Source: Elmis aenea (lineage: Eukaryota; Arthropoda; Insecta; Coleoptera; Elmidae). Taken from it: a stretch of DNA of 64,000 nt. The notes beneath the pieces were generated by a model. It ran no database searches. It was not told the origin of the DNA and worked only from the letters and a program-made list of their open reading frames with translations. A program made the position numbers and the translations under genes. This document shows, piece by piece, positions 1 through 13,000 of this stretch (within the stretch, counting starts at the first letter, position 1; the number at the start of each line of letters is the position of its first letter). The DNA lies in the NCBI GenBank assembly GCA_947652605.1, contig CANTFG010000098.1, positions 90,039 to 154,038 of the forward strand, given 5' to 3'.

Positions 1-3000
1 TGTTCCTTGAGCGACTATTTCGAAACAATTTTAATTATTGATTTGTATATCACAGGAACAGTTTATCCATCGCCTGTTTACATGAATACAATTGTTTTGC
101 ATATATCTTTCAATGAGCTGGTTTTAATTTTTAATAATTTCCTAAAAATACCGTGCTTTAGTTAATACATATGTTCCTTGAGCGACTATTTCTAAACAAT
201 TTTAATTATTGATTTGTATATCACAGGAACAGTTTATCCATCGCCTCTTTACATAAATACAATTGTTTTGCATATGTCTTTCAATGAGCTGGTTTTAATT
301 TTTAATAATTTCCTAAAAATACCGTGCTTTAGTTAATACATATGTTCCTTGAGCGACTATTTCTAAACAATTTTAATTATTGATTTGTATATCACAGGAA
401 CAGTTTATCCATCGCCTCTTTACATGAATACAATTGTTTTGCATATGTCTTTCAAAGAGCTGGTTTTAATTTTTAATAATTTCCTAAAAATACCGTGCTT
501 TAGTTAATACATATGTTCCTTGAGCGACTATTTCGAAACAATTTTAATTATTGATTTGTATATCACAGGAACAGTTTATCCATCGCCTCTTTACATGAAT
601 ACAATTGTTTTGCATATATCTTTCAATGAGCTGGTTTTAATTTTTAATAATTTCCTAAAAATACCGTGCTTTAGTTAATACATATGTTCCTTAAGCGACT
701 ATTTCGAAACAATTTTAATTATTGATTTGTATATCACAGAAACAGTTTATCCATCGTCTCTTTACATGAATACAATTGTATTGCATATGTCTTTCAATGA
801 GCTGGTTTTAATTTTTAATAATTTCCTAAAAATACCGTGCTTTAGTTAATACATATGTTCCTTGAGCGACTATTTCGAAACAATTTTAATTATTGATTTG
901 TATATCACAGGACAAGTTTATCCTTCGCATCTTTACATGAATACAATTGTTTTGCATATGTCTTTCAATGAGCTGGTTTTAATTTTTAATAATTTCCTAA
1001 AAATACCGTGCTTTAGTTAATACATATGTTCCTTGAGCGACTATTTTGAAACAATTTTAATTATTGATTTGTATATCACAGGAACAGTTTATCCATCGCC
1101 TCTTTATATGAATACAATTGTTTTGCATATGTCTTTCAATGAGCTGGTTTTAATTTTTAATAATTTCCTAAAAATACCGTGCTTTAGTTAATACATATGT
1201 TCCTTGAGCGACTATTTTTAAACAATTTTAATTATTGATTGGTATATCACAGGAACAGTTTATCCATCGCCTCTTTACATGAATACAATTGTTTTGCATA
1301 TATCTTTCAATGAGCTGGTTTTAATTTTTAATAATTTCCTAAAAATACCGTGCTTTAGTTAATACATATGTTCCTTGAGCGACTATTTCGAAACAATTTT
1401 AATTATTGATTTGTATATCACAGAAACAGTTTATTCATCGCCTCTTTACATGAATACAATTGTTTTGCATATGTCTTTCAATGAGCTGGTTTTAATTTTT
1501 AATGATTTCCTAAAAATACCGTGCTTTAGTTAATACATATGTTCCTTGAGCGACTATTTTTAAACAATTTTAATTATTGATTTGTATATCACAGGACAAG
1601 TTTATCCTTCGCATCTTTACATGAATACAATTGTTTTGCATATGTCTTTCAATGAGCTGGTTTTAATTTTTAATAATTTCCTAAAAATACCGTGCTTTAG
1701 TTAATACATATGTTCCTTGAGCGACTATTTCTAAACAATTTTAATTATTGATTTGTATATCACAGGAACAGTTTATCCATCGCCTCTTTACATGAATACA
1801 ATTGTTTTGCATATGTCTTTCAATGAGCTGGTTTTAATTTTTAATAATTTCTTAAAAATACCGTGCTTTAGTTAATACATATGTTTCTTGAGCGACTATT
1901 TCTAAACAATTTTAATTATTGATTTGTATATCACAGGAACAGTTTATCCATCGCCTCTTTACATGAATACAATTGTTTTGCATATGTCTTTCAATGAGCT
2001 GGTTTTAATTTTTAATAATTTCCTAAAAATACCGTGCTTTAGTTAATACATATGTTCCTTAAGCGACTATTTCGAAACAATTTTAATTATAGATTTGTAT
2101 ATCACAGGAACAGTTTATCCATCGCCTCTTTACATGAATACAATTGTTTTGCATATGTCTTTCAATGAGCTGGTTTTAATTTTTAATAATTTTCTAAAAA
2201 TACCGTGCTTTAGTTAATACATATGTTCCTTGAGCGACTATTTCGAAACAATTTTAATTATTGATTTGTATATTACAGGAACAGTTTATCTATCGCCTCT
2301 TTACATGTATACAATTGTTTTGCATATGTCTTTCAAAGAGCTGGTTTTAATTTTTAATAATTTCCTAAAAATACCGTGCTTTAGTTAATACATATGTTCC
2401 TTGAGCGACTATTTCGAAACAATTTTAATTATTGATTTGTATATCACAGGAACAGTTTATCCATCGCCTCTTTACATGAATACAATTGTTTTGCATATGT
2501 CTTTCAATGAGCTGGTTTTAATTTTTAATAATTTCCTAAAAATACCGTGCTTTAGTTAATACATATGTTCCTTAAGCGACTATTTCGAAACAATTTCAAT
2601 TATTGATTTGTATATCACAGAAACAGTTTATCCATCGCCTCTTTACATGAATACAATTGTTTTGCATATGTCTTTCAATGAGCTGGTTTTAATTTTTAAT
2701 AATTTCCTAAAAATACCGTGCTTTAGTTAATACATATGTTCCTTGAGCGACTATTTCTAAACAATTTTAATTATTGATTTGTATATCACAGGAACAGTTT
2801 ATCCATCGCTTCTTTACATGAATACAATTGTTTTGCATATGTCTTTCAATGAGCTGGTTTTAATTTTTAATAATTTCCTAAAAGTACCGTGCTTTAGTTA
2901 ATACATATATTCCTTGAGCGACTATTTCTGAACAATTTTAATTATTGATTTGTATATCACAGGAACAGTTTATCCATCGCCTCTTTACATGAATACAATT

Positions 3001-3078
3001 GTTTTGCATATGTCTTTCAAAGAGCTGGTTTTAATTTTTAATAATTTCCTAAAAATACCGTGCTTTAGTTAATACATA
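1..3078. repeat. Opening mosaic block, monomers 1-18
   Basis: The subtype order is I-like, two TTCTAA copies (the second K), I, V, D, T, an I-like copy with a TTTTTAAAC head and GATTGGTAT, an O2-like copy with A136G, a D copy with TTTTTAAAC, TTCTAA, a TGTTTC-headed copy, N, Y, c, P, S, E. The I-V-D-T run at 514-1197 recurs at 3763-4446 (offset 3249 = 19 monomers). The run 1711-3078 recurs at 4789-6156 (offset 3078 = 18 monomers). The change of offset between the two matches means a monomer was gained or lost between them. No gene is present. Confidence 0.85.
2395..2565 (+). repeat. Representative consensus monomer (TTCGAA form)
   Basis: This copy has no subtype marker and serves as the reference for the monomer positions used in this annotation. 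It holds four CpG sites (12-13, 21-22, 71-72 and 152-153) and the palindromes TTTCGAAA (18-25) and ACAATTGT (88-95). A third palindrome, ACATATGT, spans the join to the next unit (167 to 3). CATATG occurs twice, at 100-105 and 168-2, which divides each unit into about 68 and 103 bp. The most frequent alternative form changes G22 to T, giving TTCTAA, and so loses both the central palindrome and a CpG; 21205-21375 is a clean example. Confidence 0.93.
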
Positions 3079-3120
3079 TGTTCCTTAAGCGACTATTTCG
3101 AAACAATTTCAATTATTGAT

Positions 3121-3414
3121 TTGTATATCACTGGAACAGTTTATCCATCGCCTCTTTACATGAATACAATTGTTTTGCATATGTCTTTCAATGAGCTGGT
3201 TTTAATTTTTAATGATTTCCAAAAAATACCGTGCTTTAGTTCATACATATGTTCCTTGAGCGACTATTTCGAAACAATTTTAATTATTGATTTGTATATC
3301 ACAGAAACAGTTTATCCATCGCCTCTTTACATGAATACAATTGTTTTGCATATGTCTTTCAATGAGCTGGTTTTAATTTTTAATAATTTCCTAAAAATAC
3401 CGTGCTTTAGTTAA
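3121..3414 (+). other. Open frame across an O1-O2 pair; not considered a gene
   Basis: One frame of the satellite stays open here for 97 codons because 171 bp is exactly 57 codons. The stop normally present at monomer positions 163-165 (TAA) is TCA in O1, and the stop at 22-24 of TTCTAA monomers is GAA in O1 and O2. The frame begins at TTG; the first ATG is 39 bases later (84 codons) except in X-type copies, where TATATGACA supplies an ATG. About 36 near-identical frames occur, for example at 6199, 14066, 26202, 40048, 53557 and 62620. The product repeats a 57-residue satellite translation, hydrophobic, with no recognisable domain. There is no intron signal, ribosome-binding context or codon-position bias among variants. 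Translation cannot be excluded, but nothing supports it. Confidence 0.85.
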
Positions 3415-4446
3415 TACATATGTTCCTTGAGCGACTATTTCTAAACAATTTTAATTATTGATTTGTATATCACAGGAACAGTTTATCCATCGCCTCTTTA
3501 CATGAATACAATTGTTTTGCATATGTCTTTCAATGAGCTGGTTTTAATTTTTAATAATTTACTAAAAATACAGTGCTTTAGTTAATACATATGTTCCTTG
3601 AGCGACTATTTCTAAACAATTTTAATTATTGATTTGTATATGACAGGAACAGTTTATCCATCGCCTTTTTACATGAATACAATTGTTTTGCATATGTCTT
3701 TCAATGAGCTGGTTTTAATTTTTAATAATGTCTTAAAAATACCGTGCTTTAGTTAATACATATGTTCCTTGAGCGACTATTTCGAAACAATTTTAATTAT
3801 TGATTTGTATATCACAGGAACAGTTTATCCATCGCCTCTTTACATGAATACAATTGTTTTGCATATATCTTTCAATGAGCTGGTTTTAATTTTTAATAAT
3901 TTCCTAAAAATACCGTGCTTTAGTTAATACATATGTTCCTTGAGCGACTATTTCGAAACAATTTTAATTATTGATTTGTATATCACAGAAACAGTTTATC
4001 CATCGTCTCTTTACATGAATACAATTGTATTGCATATGTCTTTCAATGAGCTGGTTTTAATTTTTAATAATTTCCTAAAAATACCGTGCTTTAGTTAATA
4101 CATATGTTCCTTGAGCGACTATTTCGAAACAATTTTAATTATTGATTTGTATATCACAGGACAAGTTTATCCTTCGCATCTTTACATGAATACAATTGTT
4201 TTGCATATGTCTTTCAATGAGCTGGTTTTAATTTTTAATAATTTCCTAAAAATACCGTGCTTTAGTTAATACATATGTTCCTTGAGCGACTATTTTGAAA
4301 CAATTTTAATTATTGATTTGTATATCACAGGAACAGTTTATCCATCGCCTCTTTATATGAATACAATTGTTTTGCATATGTCTTTCAATGAGCTGGTTTT
4401 AATTTTTAATAATTTCCTAAAAATACCGTGCTTTAGTTAATACATA

Positions 4447-4617
4447 TGTTCCTTGAGCGACTATTTTTAAACAATTTTATTTATTGATTTGTATATCACA
4501 GGACAAGTTTATCCTTCGCATCTTTACATGAATACAATTGTTTTGCATATGTCTTTCAATGAGCTGGTTTTAATTTTTAATGATTTCCAAAAAATACCGT
4601 GCTTTAGTTCATACATA
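4447..4617 (+). repeat. Chimeric monomer: D head, O1 tail
   Basis: The head carries TTTTTAAAC and the D markers GGACAAG and TTCGCATC. The tail carries the O1 markers (A136G, T143A, A164C). The switch lies between monomer positions 74 and 136. It is followed by an O2 monomer, as O1 normally is, so the tail and its downstream neighbour came together from an O1-O2 donor. This is the signature of an in-register recombination between non-equivalent monomers. Confidence 0.8.
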
Positions 4618-5130
4618 TGTTCCTTGAGCGACTATTTCGAAACAATTTTAATTATTGATTTGTATATCACAGAAACAGTTTATCCATCGCCTCTTTACAT
4701 GAATACAATTGTTTTGCATATGTCTTTCAATGAGCTGGTTTTAATTTTTAATAATTTCCTAAAAATACCGTGCTTTAGTTAATACATATGTTCCTTGAGC
4801 GACTATTTCTAAACAATTTTAATTATTGATTTGTATATCACAGGAACAGTTTATCCATCGCCTCTTTACATGAATACAATTGTTTTGCATATGTCTTTCA
4901 ATGAGCTGGTTTTCATTTTTAATAATTTCTTAAAAATACCGTGCTTTAGTTAATACATATGTTTCTTGAGCGACTATTTCTAAACAATTTTAATTATTGA
5001 TTTGTATATCACAGGAACAGTTTATCCATCGCCTCTTTACATGAATACAATTGTTTTGCATATGTCTTTCAATGAGCTGGTTTTAATTTTTAATAATTTC
5101 CTAAAAATACCGTGCTTTAGTTAATACATA

Positions 5131-8100
5131 TGTTCCTTAAACGACTATTTCGAAACAATTTTAATTATAGATTTGTATATCACAGGAACAGTTTATCCAT
5201 CGCCTCTTTACATGAATACAATTGTTTTGCATATGTCTTTCAATGAGCTGGTTTTAATTTTTAATAATTTTCTAAAAATACCGTGCTTTAGTTAATACAT
5301 ATGTTCCTTGAGCGACTATTTCGAAACAATTTTAATTATTGATTTGTATATTACAGGAACAGTTTATCTATCGCCTCTTTATATGTATACAATTGTTTTG
5401 CATATGTCTTTCAAAGAGCTGGTTTTAATTTTTAATAATTTCCTAAAAATACCGTGCTTTAGTTAATACATATGTTCCTTGAGCGACTATTTCGAAACAA
5501 TTTTAATTATTGATTTGTATATCACAGGAACAGTTTATCCATCGCCTCTTTACATGAATACAATTGTTTTGCATATGTCTTTCAATGAGCTGGTTTTAAT
5601 TTTTAATAATTTCCTAAAAATACCGTGCTTTAGTTAATACATATGTTCCTTAAGCGACTATTTCGAAACAATTTCAATTATTGATTTGTATATCACAGAA
5701 ACAGTTTATCCATCGCCTCTTTACATGAATACAATTGTTTTGCATATGTCTTTCAATGAGCTGGTTTTAATTTTTAATAATTTCCTAAAAATACCGTGCT
5801 TTAGTTAATACATATGTTCCTTGAGCGACTATTTCTAAACAATTTTAATTATTGATTTGTATATCACAGGAACAGTTTAACCATCGCTTCTTTACATGAA
5901 TACAATTGTTTTGCATATGTCTTTCAATGAGCTGGTTTTAATTTTTAATAATTTCCTAAAAATACCGTGCTTTAGTTAATACATATATTCCTTGAGCGAC
6001 TATTTCTGAACAATTTTAATTATTGATTTGTATATCACAGGAACAGTTTATCCATCGCCTCTTTACATGAATACAATTGTTTTGCATATGTCTTTCAAAA
6101 AACTGGTTTTAATTTTTAATAATTTCCTAAAAATACCGTGCTTTAGTTAATACATATGTTCCTTAAGCGACTATTTCGAAACAATTTCAATTATTGATTT
6201 GTATATCACTGGAACAGTTTATCCATCGCCTCTTTACATGAATACAATTGTTTTGCATATGTCTTTCAATGAGCTGGTTTTAATTTTTAATGATTTCCAA
6301 AAAATACCGTGCTTTAGTTCATACATATGTTCCTTGAGCGACTATTTCGAAACAATTTTAATTATTGATTTGTATATCACAGAAACAGTTTATCCATCGC
6401 CTCTTTACATGAATACAATTGTTTTGCATATGTCTTTCAATGAGCTGGTTTTAATTTTTAATAATTTCCTAAAAATACAGTGCTTTAGTTAATACATATG
6501 TTCCTTGAGCGACTATTTCTAAACAATTTTAATTATTGATTTGTATATGACAGGAACAGTTTATCCATCGCCTTTTTACATGAATACAATTGTTTTGCAT
6601 ATGTCTTTCAATGAGCTGGTTTTAATTTTTAATAATGTCTTAAAAATACCGTGCTTTAGTTAATACATATGTTCCTTGAGCGACTATTTCTAAACAATTT
6701 TAATTATTGATTTGTATATCACTGGAACAGTTTATCCATCGCCTCTTTACATGAATACAATTGTTTTGCATATGTCTTTCAAAGAGCTGGTTTTAATTTT
6801 TAATAATTTCCTAAAAATACCGTGCTTTAGTTAATACATATGTTCCTTAAGCGACTATTTCGAAACAATTTCAATTATTGATTTGTATATCACTGGAACA
6901 GTTTATCCATCGCCTCTTTACATGAATACAATTGTTTTGCATATGTCTTTCAATGAGCTGGTTTTAATTTTTAATGATTTCCAAAAAATACCGTGCTTTA
7001 GTTCATACATATGTTCCTTGAGCGACTATTTCGAAACAATTTTAATTATTGATTTGTATATCACAGAAACAGTTTATCCATCGCCTCTTTACATGAATAC
7101 AATGGTTTTGCATATGTCTTTCAATGAGCTGGTTTTAATTTTTAATAATTTCCTAAAAATACCGTGCTTTAGTTAATACATATGTTCCTTGAGCGACTAT
7201 TTCTAAACAATTTTAATTATTGATTTGTATATCACAGGAACAGTTTATCCATCGCCTCTTTACATGAATACAATTGTTTTGCATATGTCTTTCAATGAGC
7301 TGGTTTTAATTTTTAATAATTTCCTAAAAATACAGTGCTTTAGTTAATACATATGTTCCTTGAGCGACTATTTCTAAACAATTTTAATTATTGATTTGTA
7401 TATGACAGGAACAGTTTATCCATCGCCTTTTTACATGAATACAATTGTTTTGCATATGTCTTTCAATGAGCTGGTTTTAATTTTTAATAATGTCTTAAAA
7501 ATACCGTGCTTTAGTTAATACATATGTTCCTTGAGCGACTATTTCGAAACAATTTTAATTATTGATTTGTATATCACAGGAACAGTTTATCCATCGCCTC
7601 TTTACATGAATACAATTGTTTTGCATATATCTTTCAATGAGCTGGTTTTAATTTTTAATAATTTCCTAAAAATACCGTGCTTTAGTTAATACATATGTTC
7701 CTTGAGCGACTATTTCGAAACAATTTTAATTATTGATTTGTATATCACAGAAACAGTTTATCCATCGTCTCTTTACATGAATACAATTGTATTGCATATG
7801 TCTTTCAATGAGCTGGTTTTAATTTTTAATAATTTCCTAAAAATACCGTGCTTTAGTTAATACATATGTTCCTTGAGCGACTATTTCGAAACAATTTTAA
7901 TTATTGATTTGTATATCACAGGACAAGTTTATCCTTCGCATCTTTACATGAATACAATTGTTTTGCATATGTCTTTCAATGAGCTGGTTTTAATTTTTAA
8001 TAATTTCCTAAAAATACCGTGCTTTAGTTAATACATATGTTCCCTGAGCGACTATTTTGAAACAATTTTAATTATTGATTTGTATATCACAGGAACAGTT

Positions 8101-9918
8101 TATCCATCGCCTCTTTATATGAATACAATTGTTTTGCATATGTCTTTCAATGAGCTGGTTTTAATTTTTAATAATTTCCTAAAAATACAGTGCTTTAGTT
8201 AATACATATGTTCCTTGAGCGACTATATCTAAACAATTTTAATTATTGATTTGTATATGACAGGAACAGTTTATCCATCGCCTTTTTACATGAATACAAT
8301 TGTTTTGCATATGTCTTTCAATGAGCTGGTTTTAATTTTTAATAATGTCTTAAAAATACCGTGCTTTAGTTAATACATATGTTCCTTGAGCGACTATTTC
8401 GAAACAATTTTAATTATTGATTTGTATATCACAGGAACAGTTTATCCATCGCCTTTTTACATGAATACAATTGTTTTGCATATGTCTTTCAATGAGCTGG
8501 TTTTAATTTTTAATAATGTCTTAAAAATACCGTGCTTTAGTTAATACATATGTTCCTTGAGCGACTATTTCGAAACAATTTTAATTATTGATTTGTATAT
8601 CACAGGAACAGTTTATCCATCGCCTCTTTATATGAATACAATTGTTTTGCATATGTCTTTCAATGAGCTGGTCTTAATTTTTAATAATTTCCTAAAAATA
8701 CCGTGCTTTAGTTAATACATATGTTCCTTGAGCGACTATTTCTAAACAATTTTAATTATTGATTTGTATATCACAGGAACAGTTTATCCATCGCTTCTTT
8801 ACATGAATACAATTGTTTTGCATATGTCTTTCAATGAGCTGGTTTTAATTTTTAATAATTTCCTAAAAATACCGTGCTTTAGTTAATACATATATTCCTT
8901 GAGCGACTATTTCTGAACAATTTTAATTATTGATTTGTATATCACAGGAACAGTTTATCCATCGCCTCTTTACATGAATACAATTGTTTTGCATATGTCT
9001 TTCAAAGAGCTGGTTTTAATTTTTAATAATTTCCTAAAAATACCGTGCTTTAGTTAATACATATGTTCCTTAAGCAACTATTTCGAAACAATTTCAATTA
9101 TTGATTTGTATATCACTGGAACAGTTTATCCATCGCCTCTTTACATGAATACAATTGTTTTGCATATGTCTTTCAATGAGCTGGTTTTAATTTTTAATGA
9201 TTTCCAAAAAATACCGTGCTTTAGTTCATACATATGTTCCTTGAGCGACTATTTCGAAACAATTTTAATTATTGATTTGTATATCACAGAAACAGTTTAT
9301 CCATCGCCTCTTTACTTGAATACAATTGTTTTGCATATGTCTTTCAATGAGCTGGTTTTAATTTTTAATAATTTCCTAAAAATACCGTGCTTTAGTTAAT
9401 ACATATGTTCCTTGAGCGACTATTTCTAAACAATTTTAATTATTGATTTGTATATCACAGGAACAGTTTATCCATCGCCTCTTTACATGAATACAATTGT
9501 TTTGCATATGTCTTTCAATGAGCTGGTTTTAATTTTTAATAATTTCCTAAAAATACAGTGCTTTAGTTAATACATATGTTCCTTGAGCGACTATTTCTAA
9601 ACAATTTTAATTATTGATTTGTATATGACAGGAACAGTTTATCCATCGCCTTTTTACATGAATACAATTGTTTTGCATATGTCTTTCAATGAGCTGGTTT
9701 TAATTTTTAATAATGTCTTAAAAATACCGTGCTTTAGTTAATACATATGTTCCTTGAGCGACTATTTCTAAACAATTTTAATTATTGATTTGTATATCAC
9801 AGGAACAGTTTATCCATCGCCTCTTTACATGAATACAATTGTTTTGCATATGTCTTTCAAAGAGCTGGTTTTAATTTTTAATAATTTCCTAAAAATACCG
9901 TGCTTTAGTTAATACATA
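5131..9918. repeat. 29-monomer tandem duplication, copy 1
   Basis: The order is N, Y, c, P, S, E, O1, O2/Q, M, K, O1, O2, Q, M, I, V, D, T/Q, M, a c/M chimera, a copy with TTTATATG, S, E, O1, O2, Q, M, K. The same 28 monomers reappear in order at 10090-14878, offset 4959 bp (29 x 171), becoming 4960 after a 1-bp insertion in copy 2. Unusual private variants are shared by both copies: TGTTCCCTGAG (8038 and 12998), CTATATCT (8226 and 13186), and the AAGCAAC variant of O1 (9064 and 14024). Confidence 0.9.
6328..6498 (+). repeat. O2/Q chimeric monomer (one-monomer contraction)
   Basis: An O2 head (TTCGAA and CACAGAAACAG) is joined to a Q tail (ACAGTGC). Elsewhere O2 is followed by a separate Q monomer, so the fusion removes one monomer and shortens the usual 5-monomer O1-O2-Q-M-K module to 4 monomers (684 bp between the O1 frames at 6199 and 6883). 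The same fusion lies at 11287-11457, carried by the 29-monomer duplication. The switch falls between positions 56 and 152. Confidence 0.8.
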
Positions 9919-10089
9919 TGTTCCTTAAGCGACTATTTCGAAACAATTTCAATTATTGATTTGTATATCACTGGAACAGTTTATCCATCGCCTCTTTACA
10001 TGAATACAATTGTTTTGCATATGTCTTTCAATGAGCTGGTTTTAATTTTTAATAATTTCCTAAAAATACCGTGCTTTAGTTAATACATA
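9919..10089 (+). repeat. Chimeric junction monomer of the 29-monomer duplication
   Basis: The first part has O1 markers (TTAAGC, TTTCAATT, CACTGG), like the monomer at 14879-15049 that follows copy 2. The last part has the ordinary AATAATTTCCTAAA and GTTAATAC, like the monomer at 4960-5130 that precedes copy 1. The switch lies between monomer positions 54 and 136. A unit with the downstream flank's head and the upstream flank's tail is what one unequal crossover producing this duplication would leave. Confidence 0.85.
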
Positions 10090-13000
10090 TGTTCCTTAAG
10101 CGACTATTTCGAAACAATTTTAATTATAGATTTGTATATCACAGGAACAGTTTATCCATCGCCTCTTTACATGAATACAATTGTTTTGCATATGTCTTTC
10201 AATGAGCTGGTTTTAATTTTTAATAATTTTCTAAAAATACCGTGCTTTAGTTAATACATATGTTCCTTGAGCGACTATTTCGAAACAATTTTAATTATTG
10301 ATTTGTATATTACAGGAACAGTTTATCTATCGCCTCTTTACATGTATACAATTGTTTTGCATATGTCTTTCAAAGAGCTGGTTTTAATTTTTAATAATTT
10401 CCTAAAAATACCGTGCTTTAGTTAATACATATGTTCCTTGAGCGACTATTTCGAAACAATTTTAATTATTGATTTGTATATCACAGGAACAGTTTATCCA
10501 TCGCCTCTTTACATGAATACAATTGTTTTGCATATGTCTTTCAATGAGCTGGTTTTAATTTTTAATAATTTCCTAAAAATACCGTGCTTTAGTTAATACA
10601 TATGTTCCTTAAGCGACTATTTCGAAACAATTTCAATTATTGATTTGTATATCACAGAAACAGTTTATCCATCGCCTCTTTACATGAATACAATTGTTTT
10701 GCATATGTCTTTCAATGAGCTGGTTTTAATTTTTAATAATTTCCTAAAAATACCGTGCTTTAGTTAATACATATGTTCCTTGAGCGACTATTTCTAAACA
10801 ATTTTAATTATTGATTTGTATATCACAGGAACAGTTTATCCATCGCTTCTTTACATGAATACAATTGTTTTGCATATGTCTTTCAATGAGCTGGTTTTAA
10901 TTTTTAATAATTTCCTAAAAATACCGTGCTTTAGTTAATACATATATTCCTTGAGCGACTATTTCTGAACAATTTTAATTATTGATTTGTATATCACAGG
11001 AACAGTTTATCCATCGCCTCTTTACATGAATACAATTGTTTTGCATATGTCTTTCAATGAGCTGGTTTTAATTTTTAATAATTTCCTAAAAATACCGTGC
11101 TTTAGTTAATACATATGTTCCTTAAGCGACTATTTCGAAACAATTTCAATTATTGATTTGTAAATCACTGGAACAGTTTATCCATCGCCTCTTTACATGA
11201 ATACAATTGTTTTGCATATGTCTTTCAATGAGCTGGTTTTAATTTTTAATGATTTCCAAAAAATACCGTGCTTTAGTTCATACATATGTTCCTTGAGCGA
11301 CTATTTCGAAACAATTTTAATTATTGATTTGTATATCACAGAAACAGTTTATCCATCGCCTCTTTACATGAATACAATTGTTTTGCATATGTCTTTCAAT
11401 GAGCTGGTTTTAATTTTTAATAATTTCCTAAAAATACAGTGCTTTAGTTAATACATATGTTCCTTGAGCGACTATTTCTAAACAATTTTAATTATTGATT
11501 TGTATATGACAGGAACAGTTTATCCATCGCCTTTTTACATGAATACAATTGTTTTGCATATGTCTTTCAATGAGCTGGTTTTAATTTTTAATAATGTCTT
11601 AAAAATACCGTGCTTTAGTTAATACATATGTTCCTTGAGCGACTATTTCTAAACAATTTTAATTATTGATTTGTATATCACTGGAACAGTTTATCCATCG
11701 CCTCTTTACATGAATACAATTGTTTTGCATATGTCTTTCAAAGAGCTGGTTTTAATTTTTAATAATTTCCTAAAAATACCGTGCTTTAGTTAATACATAT
11801 GTTCCTTAAGCGACTATTTCGAAACAATTTCAATTATTGATTTGTAAATCACTGGAACAGTTTATCCATCGCCTCTGTACATGAATACAATTGTTTTGCA
11901 TATGTCTTTCAATGAGCTGGTTTTAATTTTTAATGATTTCCAAAAAATACCGTGCTTTAGTTCATACATATGTTCCTTGAGCGACTATTTCGAAACAATT
12001 TTAATTATTGATTTGTATATCACAGAAACAGTTTATCCATCGCCTCTTTACATGAATACAATGGTTTTGCATATGTCTTTCAATGAGCTGGTTTTAATTT
12101 TTAATAATTTCCTAAAAATACCGTGCTTTAGTTAATACATATGTTCCTTGAGCGACTATTTCTAAACAATTTTAATTATTGATTTGTATATCACAGGAAA
12201 CAGTTTATCCATCGCCTCTTTACATGAATACAATTGTTTTGCATATGTCTTTCAATGAGCTGGTTTTAATTTTTAATAATTTCCTAAAAATACAGTGCTT
12301 TAGTTAATACATATGTTCCTTGAGCGACTATTTCTAAACAATTTTAATTATTGATTTGTATATGACAGGAACAGTTTATCCATCGCCTTTTTACATGAAT
12401 ACAATTGTTTTGCATATGTCTTTCAATGAGCTGGTTTTAATTTTTAATAATGTCTTAAAAATACCGTGCTTTAGTTAATACATATGTTCCTTGAGCGACT
12501 ATTTCGAAACAATTTTAATTATTGATTTGTATATCACAGGAACAGTTTATCCATCGCCTCTTTACATGAATACAATTGTTTTGCATATATCTTTCAATGA
12601 GCTGGTTTTAATTTTTAATAATTTCCTAAAAATACCGTGCTTTAGTTAATACATATGTTCCTTGAGCGACTATTTCGAAACAATTTTAATTATTGATTTG
12701 TATATCACAGAAACAGTTTATCCATCGTCTCTTTACATGAATACAATTGTATTGCATATGTCTTTCAATGAGCTGGTTTTAATTTTTAATAATTTCCTAA
12801 AAATACCGTGCTTTAGTTAATACATATGTTCCTTGAGCGACTATTTCTAAACAATTTTAATTATTGATTTGTATATCACAGGACAAGTTTATCCTTCGCA
12901 TCTTTACATGAATACAATTGTTTTGCATATGTCTTTCAATGAGCTGGTTTTAATTTTTAATAATTTCCTAAAAATACCGTGCTTTAGTTAATACATATGT

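Larger units (their letters stand above)
3079..5130. repeat. Mosaic block, monomers 19-30, partial copy of the opening block
   Basis: The order is O1, O2, Q, M, I, V, D, T, a D/O1 chimera, O2, TTCTAA, TGTTTC-headed. Monomers at 3763-4446 and 4789-5130 pair with the opening block at 19- and 18-monomer offsets. This stretch contains the O1-O2 pair (open frame at 3121-3414) and a second open frame at 4489-4782 created by the D/O1 chimera. It ends where the 29-monomer tandem duplication begins. Confidence 0.82.
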